The position numbers and the translations under genes are program-made. 64,000 bases of DNA from Spiroplasma poulsonii (GTDB taxonomy: Bacteria; Bacillota_I; Bacilli_A; Mycoplasmatales; Mycoplasmataceae), in contig NZ_CM020866.1 in assembly GCF_009866525.1 (NCBI RefSeq), positions 310,160 through 374,159 of the forward strand, in the 5' to 3' direction. Below, one piece after another: positions 55,179 through 64,000 of this stretch. Each line of letters opens with the position of its first letter. The stretch's first letter is position 1. Below the pieces are notes generated by a model. The model saw nothing but the letters and a program-made list of their open reading frames with translations. It searched no databases and was not told the DNA's origin.

Positions 55179-55640
55179 TTATCTAAGGTTTTTAAGTGTG
55201 AAATCTGATATCTTTTTAATCTCTTCCGGAGTATATGCTCCTTTTTCTTTAATAATTTCAATTTCATCATTTTTATTTTCAACTGAATTTTCAATCATAT
55301 CTTTAATAAAATTAGTTGGTGAAACTGATGGTTGTTCTTCAACAAACAAATCAGGTTTTAATTCTTTTAAAGTTTGCATTTTTTCAGTTAAAGAATTACC
55401 ACTAACTTTATCTAAGTTAGTTTTAATATCTTCAATTTTAGTAGTTGGAACATATTTAAAGGCTTTTAATTCATCTAATTCATTAGATAATTTAATAAAG
55501 TCTTCTTTTGATATAACATCTTCGCGTTTTTGCACACTTTCTCTAATTTGTTTGGCTTCATTATTAAACTGATTTAAGATATTTTCTGCAATTTCTTCAC
55601 TTAAACCTTGTTCTATTAATTGTTCTTTTGTAAGCGCCAT
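55179..55640 (-). CDS. phage scaffold-like protein (DUF4355-like)
   Basis: 153 residues from ATG 55640 (AGGAG). 'MALTKEQLIEQGLSEEIAEN', a charged coiled coil, and an acidic C-terminus. Directly before the capsid gene, the usual scaffold place. Confidence 0.65.
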   Translation of the reverse strand: MALTKEQLIEQGLSEEIAENILNQFNNEAKQIRESVQKREDVISKEDFIKLSNELDELKAFKYVPTTKIEDIKTNLDKVSGNSLTEKMQTLKELKPDLFVEEQPSVSPTNFIKDMIENSVENKNDEIEIIKEKGAYTPEEIKKISDFTLKNLR

Positions 55641-55870
55641 TTTATAAACTCCTCTTTTTTTATCCTTGTTCGATTAACAAGTCAGCATAAACCCTTTTTT
55701 ATGGAAAAAGATTAAACTCATAATTTAATTATACACCCATAGTTTATAAATACAATACTTTTTATAAACAAATACTAAACTTAATGTATTTTGTTGCTAA
55801 TTTAAACCTTAAAACGTGTAATAAGAACTATTTTTCAAGATAAAATTTTTAAAATAATTCATAATTTTGC

Positions 55871-55927
<57 letters not shown>

Positions 55928-55962
55928 GCCAATAGAAATTGATAAGAAGGAGAAATACAAGT

Positions 55963-56967
55963 ATGAAAAAATTACTAAGTTTATTAAGCTTATTAACAAT
56001 TAGTGGAAGTGCTGTACCAACAACAATTGCCGCTAGTCCTTATCAAAAAGAACAAACTATAAGAGTAAAAAGACAAACACAAAATCATATTTTTAAAACT
56101 AATGGAGCTGATAAACCAACAGAACAACAAATCAAAGAAAAAGTAGTGGAATTAAATCCCAAATTAAATATTAATAAAATTAATGTTACAGAAATTACTG
56201 AAAATAGTGCCGTAATCGCTATAGATGGTTTTAGTGGTAAAAAAACAATTAATTTTACAGTTAATAAATCTGTACCAATAAACAAAGTTATTACAAATAC
56301 TAATTTGGGAGAAATAGATTTTTCAATTGGTGGATGAACACCAAACCAAATTGTTCAAGAATCCTTAAAACTTTTTAATCCTAAATTAGATATTTCAAAA
56401 ATTAATATTACAAATATTAGTTTAAATAGTGCCAAAGTTAAAACAAATGATACAAGTATTTATACTGGTGAAATAAATGTTAATTATAGTAACCCAGTAA
56501 AATCAGTTTTTAAAAACACTGAATTAGGATTAATTAGAATTAATGGTGTTAATAAACCAACAGAACAAGAAATTAAAAATAAATTAAAAGAATTAAATAA
56601 AAATTTAGAAAATAGTATAAATGATTTTGAAGTTAGTGATATAACAACAGCAAATGCAAAAATAAATTTTAAAAGAAAAGATATTTTAAGTGGTAAAGTA
56701 GTCGTTACTTTTATATCTAATGTTAATTTAAATAAAATTATTACAAATAATAATTTAGGTGAATTTAAAACTGAAAATTTATCTAATCCAACAAAACAAC
56801 AAATTAAAAATAAACTAAAAGAAATGTATAGCAATTTAGATATCACAAAAATTAACGTTGAAAATATTAGTAATAACAATGCAATTATCAATTCTTTTGA
56901 TACAAATACTTATACGGGAAATATAAATGTTAATTATACGGTTTCAATATACTCACTTAATTGATAA
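55963..56967 (+). CDS. secreted repeat protein of the right accessory cassette
   Basis: 334 residues from ATG 55963 (AAGGAG). Signal peptide 'MKKLLSLLSLLTISGSAVPT' is nearly that of the RIP. The mature part is four copies of a roughly 70-75-residue unit, each containing 'P T.QQIK.K..E.N..L.I.KINV..I...NA' and ending in 'YTG.I.VNY' or a variant. No RIP motif is present. It looks like a beta-rich surface or adhesion protein; similar repeats occur in Spiroplasma surface proteins. Confidence 0.75.
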
Positions 56968-56986
56968 TAAAAGAGGAAATAATCAA

Positions 56987-57508
56987 ACGAAAAGATTATT
57001 AAGTATAATTGGCGTAATCTCATTAGTAGCAACAAGTACAACAAGTTTAGTTGGGTGTAAAACTGAAGATCAATTATGGTTAGAAAAATTAAAAAAAGAA
57101 AAAGAAGAAAACAAAATAAATACTACTAACCAAGAAATTAAAGATAATTTAGAATGAATAGCACCACAAGAAAAGCCATTTAATGAGATTGATGATAAAT
57201 ATTATTATGTAGTATGGTGTGGTGATAAAAATCAAAAATGATATTTAAGTAAGTTTAATAATGATACAAAATTAGAAGATGGAAATGAAAAAAAAATTGA
57301 TAAATTAAATAATTCTACATTATCTTTATACTTTTATATCGATTCTAGTTTTCCAGTTTTAACAACAGATATTTTTTCAGAAAATATAAAAATCCCTTGA
57401 AGTAGTAAAAGTAAGTATATTAATTCAGTATATCGTTGAAATTTAACTAAACAAGAACCTGATTTAATTGTTGATAACGATGGTAATGTAAAAGTTAAAG
57501 GAGAATAA
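56987..57508 (+). CDS. lipoprotein of the right accessory cassette, start codon apparently lost (ACG)
   Basis: The homologous start position carries ACG (56987-56989) behind a good GAGGAAATAA site. From there 173 codons run to TAA 57506-57508. Signal 'TKRLLSIIGVISLVATST', lipobox 'LVGC', then 'LEWIAPQEKPFNEIDDKYYY' and 'NSVYRWNLTKQEPDLIV', matching the left lipoprotein (4520-5005). An upstream ATG in frame (56927) adds residues that would spoil the signal peptide. Possibly a recent start-loss mutation; ACG may give weak initiation. Confidence 0.65.
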
Positions 57509-57535
57509 AAAAGAGATTTTACATTTCTTTTTCTT

Positions 57536-60500
57536 TTACCTTGGTGTAATTGTGATTTTAATAGGATTATCACTGTTATTTACGATATTTAATACACCCA
57601 AAGCATTAAGGTCTATTGTTATATCTTTATTATTACCTGCATAATTTAAGTTAATTTGAGCCAACAATAATAACTGAGCAAATAATACTTTTGATAATCT
57701 AATTTTTAATTTCATATCATTAGTATAATATGCTTGTAAATATGTTTCTTTAATTTTATTATCATCATTATCAGATAATTTTGTTATTTGAAGTAAAAAA
57801 TTAACTGCTCCACTTTTTTCTGTATAATAAATGCTTTTATAATTTCCACTTGGTAAACCAGTAGTAGAAGCAGTAGAGAATGTTTGAACTTCATTAGTTA
57901 TATTATCAGTATATAAAGTTATAGTATTATCAAAATTAATATTATCATTTTGTGGTAAACCTTCCCTTTTTAAAGTTATATTAGACAATAAACCACTATT
58001 AAAATCGCAACTATTAGCCCCGCCTAGAAGATTAATATTTCTATACTTAATAAATCGCTCTATTTCAGGTTTAAAACACCTAACTTGTAAATTATTAAGA
58101 TTACTTATTTCTATTGTTTTATAAGCATCTTTAAATTTACTAATACTTTGAATTGTTGGGTCAATTTGTCTTAAATCAATTTCGATTTCACAATAACCTT
58201 CATTAAATTCATCAGAAAATAAATTAACAGTAGTACCATAATGTTGTGCTTTTTTACATTGTGGTGGTGCTGTAATTTTAGTTTTTAATGCTTGTCCTGT
58301 TTTAGCATCTCAGATATCTTTTGTATAAGGTTTATAGTTATATGGTACTGGTGGCAAGACATATTCTGGGTAATTAAATGTTGGTATTTCATAGTCATGT
58401 GGTAATAAGAAACTAGTTTTATAATTAGTTGTCATATCGCGTAAATAATTATTTAATGTACTTTTTGTTTTTCCACGAAAACTTCATACTGATAATTTTA
58501 AGTAATCTTCTTCATTGTTAGTATATGGGTTATCAGCATAAAAGATAATTTCAAAATTACCTTTATATAATGCTTGGATTGAAAACATATCAATAATATA
58601 GCTACAATTTGTTCCATCAGGTGTTTGTAAAAATTCGCAATTATTATCTTTTTCACTATCACTAACTGGTGTTTGTAAATCTACTGCTCTTACTAATTCA
58701 TTAATTAAATAAACTTGGTTAGTTTTTTGATTTAATTGTTTTAAATTATAAGTTGAATAAATTAATTCACTTGTTGGTTTACCATCTTTAGTTAAAACAG
58801 GACCTTTTAATTTATCAGTTAATAAAGTAGTAAAACTAAAACTAGTAGCATTTGCACCAAATATAGCACCAACTTTGTCGTTTCCTTGTTCTCTAAATAT
58901 TTCAAAGGGTAAATAACCCTTACCTTTTGAATTTTCAGATCAAAATGCATCATTATAAAAACTATAAATATTAGCACTCATAAAGCCATTTAATCATTGA
59001 AAATTAGGTCATGATTTTTCATTTTTGTTAATTACTCATCCTCATGGAATACCAAAGGAAATAAAGTTTAAGAATTTACCAACACCGCCCGGTATCGTAA
59101 AAGGATTAAATACTAATTTTTGAGTATAGTTTAAAGGTAATACGGTAACTTGGCGATTAATAAAATTATTCATATTTAAAATATCTCAAACATTACATGA
59201 ACCCATTTTGCTATATTCAATTTGAACTTGACCTACTGTATTACCAAATTCATCTTTTCTTCTAAAATATGATGATGCTTGAGTACTAATAATATTATCA
59301 ACATTACCGCCATTTACTTTTATTTTGTTTGGTGGTGTTATTTTTCAATCTTTAGATCAATAAAATTTAGAGTTTTTATCTTCTTTATGAATATTTCTAC
59401 CAACACTAGAATTAGTTGCTGATGTAGTAGTGGGGTCGGTTATAACAATGCCCTCACTATTTTTCTGTTTTCAAAAATCATATCTACTTTCCATATCTTT
59501 TTTTCAATCTTCATAACCAGTTATCATTGTTGGTTGAATACCTTGAATGTTATATCAGCTTACTTCTGGTGATGCATAATTATTAACTTTGTCGGGTGGA
59601 CAAGGATACATGTTATACATTAATAAATCTCTTGAATTCATAACTTTTTTATTAAATTGACCTTTAATAATTGGCCGACCAATTACAGGCATATCAAAAA
59701 AGATAGGATTACCATAAAATTTAACTGCCATTGCTCTAACCCCCGGGTCTTTTAATAAAACTTCATCTAATTCAACAATACCTTTATTTAGTTTTTCATC
59801 ATAAGTTATTTTAGGAAAACAATAACCTTCACCTGGGGCACTTGTTTGTATAAATTGTCTTACTGATAAACCACTATTACTAATTTTGTCATTAATACTT
59901 GAAAATGTAATTTCTTGTCATAAAAAACTACCATCATAAGGTGAATAATAATTAATAACATTAGATGGATATAATCATTGTCTATCTTGTGGTGCAGAAT
60001 TAATATTACCCCCACCAATATTTAAACCACGGTCATTAAATACAGTATAAAAATTATAATAATCATTAATATTTAATTTATTGACATCTTCATCTAAAAT
60101 TAATAAAGTATATTGTCTTTCAGTTGATTGTTGAGTAAATACTTGTTCAAATTTAGCTTCACCAAATTGAATTGAACTTCTATCATCAATCATATAAGCA
60201 TCTCAATATTTCCCAACCTTAACTTCTTTAGTATAAAAATTATCTGCTTTATTATCATTATTCATAAAATAACTTAATTTATATTGCTTTAAGTATTCTA
60301 GCATTCTATTAATATCATAAATATTTTCACCATCAATTAATTTTCAATAAACATTATTATTTTCATCTTTTAATTTTATAGCAAATGGTGTTTCATTATT
60401 GGCTCATATAGTTGAATTAATTGGCTGTTTATTAAAATCATCAATCGTTAATATATTAATTTCTTCACCTTTATATTTTTGTACTATTTTTAAACTATTT

Positions 60501-60739
60501 TGTCATTGAGCAATAGTACTTTCCATATTATCAAATATGCGTGAATAACTACCATAATCACTTGGTTTTGCATTATTAGGTTTTCATCCTGTTTCAGTAT
60601 CAGGGATATATGAACTATAAACATTAAAAGGAAATACCATTCAATGACGATTGTCTTTTATGTTTTCTCTGATATCTATTAAAGTATCGTGGGCTTGTCT
60701 TCTTAATTCTTCGATAACTCCGGGATTAATTCTACTCAT
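57536..60739 (-). CDS. giant phage tail/appendage-type protein
   Basis: 1067 residues from ATG 60739 (AAGGAGAA), open throughout with TGA as Trp. It follows the portal gene by 3 nt and ends 28 nt from the convergent lipoprotein gene. No enzyme motif seen; it is rich in Asn, Tyr and aromatic residues and beta-like in the C-terminal third, in keeping with a tail or receptor-binding protein. Counterpart of 5035-7317 by position. Confidence 0.6.
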
Positions 60740-60742
60740 TTG

Positions 60743-62134
60743 TTAATTCTCCTTAATTTCTGTTCTACCTTGTAAGGCATTTTGATTATTACCAGTTTCA
60801 TCATATTCTAGTAATTTATTATTATGTTCAATTTCTTTGGTTTGCATTTTATCTTGTCATTTTTCTATTTTTTCAAAATATTTGTTTGCTTCTAATTCAT
60901 CAATATTATCATATTCAGTAATTGCTCTTATTGGTTCCATTGTGCCATTATCTAATCTAGCAGTAATTAATTCATTTTGTCGCATTTGGTCAACTAAACT
61001 AGCACTAACAAAATCAAAACCATAAGGTCGTTCACCAACACCATCTCATAAACCATAATATTTTAAAACAGTATCAAACATCTTTGTATAATATTGTTTA
61101 CGATATGCTTGTAAATATGCTTGTTTTTCTAAATCTTTGGTTTTAGTTAATAAAGATTGTGTTTTATTTTGGTCATTATCTGATTTATCACCAAAAGGAC
61201 TAGAAAAATGACATGCTAAATATACTTGTTCAATAATTGATTTTTCGTCTTCGGTATATGTTTCTAAGGTTGGTGTACCTTGTACTACTTGTAAAGATTG
61301 TGATAATTGACCATCTACTGCTGATTGACCTGATTGAATAAAAATATCATCAAAAGCATCTTGTAATACTTTTTTATTGCCTTTGTTATAAGCAGTCATT
61401 AAATCATCATCTAATACCCCATATCAATGAGTACGATTTGCTCATCTTTCTTTTGATTTAATATTAAAACTATCTTCTAAATCAAATTGTAATTTATAAC
61501 AATTTGCCATAGTAGGCCATGGGTTTAATGTTGTTGAAGTTGATAAAAATAATGGATTAGGTTCATTAATCATTTCTCAAAAAGGGACAATACCTAATTT
61601 GTTTTTAAATTCTTGTACTAAAACAGGTCTAACATCATCTTTAATTTGTGTTTTACTTTGCCCAACAACTACTTCATTATTTTTTGGTCAACCTTTAATA
61701 ATTATTTTATCTTTGGTACAAATTAAATTTAAAATAAAACCACTATCTGATTGATGATAATTTAATCAAATATCAGCACCTTGTTCAATTTCATTTATTT
61801 TGCTTACTCTTGAAGTAAAGTTAAATGGGTTAATTCATAAATCAATATTGCCATCACTAGTTTCTAATAAACCAAAGATAGTTTTACCCATTAAACTGGC
61901 TGTTAATTCATTTTTATCTAATTTTTCTTTTATTTTATAAGTTTCATATCATCAATTTAATTTTTCTAAAATGTCTTTACGATGAGACTTAAATAAAATA
62001 TCTTTACCATTTACTAGTCGCATTTGATGGCGAGCAATAATATTTGCTAAATTAATAGTTCAATCATAATTATAAAATTTTAAAACACTATTAATATCAT
62101 TTAAGTTTGGTAAACTAGGGAAAGTATTATTCAT
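60743..62134 (-). CDS. phage portal protein
   Basis: 463 residues from ATG 62134 (AAAGGAGC). 'KLNWWYETYKIKEKLDKNEL' and 'VPFWEMINEPNPLF' in the middle, a helical C-terminal part 'LVDQMRQNELITARLDNGTM' and a Gln/Asn-rich tail are as in SPP1-type portals. It directly follows the terminase genes, the standard order. Confidence 0.65.
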
Positions 62135-62405
62135 TGTTATTTTGCTCCTTTAATTTTAAAATAAGTGCATAATTAATAATATTTACTGTTAATAAATTTG
62201 GTTCATTTGATAAAACTTGTACACATACTTTAATTTTTTGATATTTCTTAATATATTCGTTATATAAATTTAATTTACATATTGCTATATTATCTTTTTT
62301 TAATTCTTGACAAAGTCTTTTTTTAACTTGTCCACAAACAGACATATAAGGTCTTTTTGCATTTATTACACGTTCATCATGTATTACATAAATATCTTTT
62401 TTCAT
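62127..62405 (-). CDS. small protein between terminase and portal
   Basis: 92 residues, ATG 62405 overlapping the terminase stop (TAATG); its own 3' end overlaps the portal start by 8 nt. Beta-like N-terminus 'MKKDIYVIHDERVINAKRPY', three Cys. Not recognised; tight coupling suggests a packaging-related role. Confidence 0.55.
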   Translation of the reverse strand: MKKDIYVIHDERVINAKRPYMSVCGQVKKRLCQELKKDNIAICKLNLYNEYIKKYQKIKVCVQVLSNEPNLLTVNIINYALILKLKEQNNNE

Positions 62406-63865
62406 TAAGTTAATCACTCCCTTTGTTGTCATAATTTATAATCGGATGAACTATTATGTTTAACCATTGGTATTAATTCAAAGTGTAAAGCATAAAAATC
62501 ACTATCAAATGTATCATCATATAAATCTAACATTCGTTCTTCTCTTACATCGGGTTTATCTTCTCATTGAATTAATTCATATTGGGTTTTACTTACAGGA
62601 CATTTTTCTCATAATCATTTTAATTGATTAGTATTTATTAACATTGTAAATGCTTCTACACGATGTTTTATTTTAAACTTCTGCTTTTGTGCTGGTTTAA
62701 AATTCATGTATTGACCAAAAGTATAATTATATTTTTCTCTATTTAAACTTTCTAATGTTGCATAAGCACTATCATCAACATTAATTGATATTCCTTGTTG
62801 TATTAAATTAAAATATTGGTTTAATTGATTGTTGTAAAACTCTAAAATATCTTTTACTTGTTCTAATGGTCCTTTAAATTGTTGCGTAGCATTTGAGTGT
62901 GTATATTCAGCAACTTTATAGGCTTTTTTATCAAATGAATTATATATTCAAAAGCTCGATGCTGTTGTATGTCCTTTGGGACTAGTAGAGTTTGCTAAGT
63001 CAACACCACCTAATAATTTAGTTGGTTGAATAATATCTGTTGCTTGCATAATATCAATATATCTTGCAAAAATTGAACCACTAGTATTCCCAGGCAGTCC
63101 TCAACTTCATACTCTTGCTCTTTCAATATCTAATTGTTCTAATCTTAATTGTTCATTAACTTTATCTTGTGGTAATTCATAATTAAGTCTTCAACTAGAA
63201 TAATGAATAATAATCTTCATATTTCATTTTTCAATATAATTAATTTGTTCATATTTACTACGCATTATTTCTTCATTAAAAGGTAATAATTCATTACAAT
63301 AACCAACAATATATCTTTTTAAGCTTTCAGGATTACATGTATTAATTGTTATTTTATTTTGATAACCACGAATAGCAAATTCTAAATCACTTAAATCTTT
63401 TTGTTGAAATTGATCACATTCTTCTCTTCAATCAATAACTAATTTATATTTATTTAAATCAGCAAAAGCTTTTAATTTTTCTTTTCGACTTGGTGAATGT
63501 AAACCTTTACAATATATTTTGCTCCCATTTGATAAAGTAAAAGTAAAATTAGATAAATTAATAGTATAAGAAATATTATTTTCATCTAACATATTTCATA
63601 TGTTTTGAAAGACACTATCTTTTAAATCTTTACTTCAATACATACTAGCAATAATACAAATTGGTTCTTTAATCAATAAACTAATTTTTAATAATTCACC
63701 AAACATTTTAATATTTGAAATAGTTTTACCACTATATCGTGTTCCAATTTGATTAATTTCATTAACTAATTCATATTTTTTAGCAAATGGATATTTATCA
63801 CCAACATTACTATTTTGTAATAACCAATAAGGCGTTTCTAACAAATAAGTAAAATGATTAAGCAT
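62405..63865 (-). CDS. terL: phage terminase large subunit
   Basis: 486 residues from ATG 63865. Walker A-like 'NQIGTRYSGKTISN', Walker B-like 'LVIDWREECDQFQQ', and nuclease-type 'LLGGVDLANSTSPKGH'. Intact, unlike the left copy (541-2277), and only distantly similar to it. It packages DNA into the capsid. Confidence 0.8.
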
Positions 63866-64000
63866 TATTATCACTTTCTTTTTTAATATCTCTAATATCA
63901 GTTTGTAAATTAACTATTATTGGTTGTTGATTATTTAAATTTAATTCTTTTCAAGTTCTTTTTCTTGCAGTGAATATTTATAATTAAATGCTCGTTGTCA
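63858..64000 (-). pseudogene. terminase small subunit, 3' end (partial, frame disturbed)
   Basis: The frame ending at TAA 63858 ('KRTWKELNLNNQQPIIVNLQ...KESDNNA') is open only back to a TAA at 63978. The sequence further upstream continues sensibly in another frame ('QRAFNYKYSLQ'), suggesting a 1-nt shift near CTGCAAGAAAAAG. The gene leaves the window. The small-subunit call is from position before terL. Confidence 0.4.

Noticed and set aside
55198..55572. 124-codon + strand frame
   Set aside because: Antisense to the scaffold-like gene, Ser/Leu-rich, without ribosome site.
56484..56891. 135-codon - strand frame
   Set aside because: Antisense to the repeat-rich secreted protein; the repeats in it are only the complement of the real coding repeats.

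Overview
This window looks like a chromosomal piece of a Spiroplasma. The DNA is very AT-rich, TGA must be read as tryptophan (genetic code 4) for almost every gene to stay open, and the core gene order is that of a wall-less Firmicute relative. Three blocks can be seen: a left prophage-like block (about 1-15,440), a core housekeeping block (about 15,470-46,950), and a right prophage-like block (about 47,000-64,000, running off the edge).

Core block. The genes are secA, whiA, an APC-type permease, a rhodanese-like gene, tpiA, an ABC-F ATPase, a GIY-YIG protein, uvrA, folC, an ECF-type S component, dnaB, dnaI, gapA, metG, mnmG, cysS, trmFO and rlmB, nearly all on the + strand. They cover protein export, DNA repair and replication initiation, glycolysis, folate salvage, tRNA charging and tRNA/rRNA modification. 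Decay is visible inside this block. An M60-like (mucinase-type) lipoprotein gene is split by two almost identical IS5-family copies and also carries independent frameshifts and a stop. trmFO has a 3' frameshift, a small gene after dnaI has an in-frame TAA, and only a 40-residue remnant sits where a sigma factor is expected after rlmB.

Prophage blocks. Both carry related tailed-phage modules: scaffold, major capsid, connector-like proteins, portal, a large tail-type protein, and a large terminase. The right block also has a + strand recombination module (SSB, RecB-like exonuclease, ERF annealase, RuvC-like resolvase). The left terminase has lost its C-terminal catalytic end through a TAA, so that prophage is probably defective. 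The two capsid proteins differ but share a nearly identical C-terminal domain. Homologous GC-rich hairpins lie at the early-gene ends of both, and the right one is preceded by a long candidate structured RNA.

The most interesting content is a two-gene accessory cassette placed after the tail gene in each prophage, on the opposite strand. Each cassette has a secreted protein with a MKKLLSLLS signal peptide followed by a lipoprotein. Each is driven by a putative promoter whose spacer is a TA dinucleotide tract, (TA)10 on the left and (TA)26 on the right. On the left the secreted protein is a ribosome-inactivating protein (RIP) with all five active-site residues (Y272, Y320, E369, R372, W400). 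Its N-terminal module resembles the mucin/carbohydrate-binding module of the decayed M60 protein. This suggests a phage-borne, possibly phase-variable toxin locus (lysogenic conversion) in an arthropod-associated bacterium. The right cassette carries a repeat-rich secreted protein instead.
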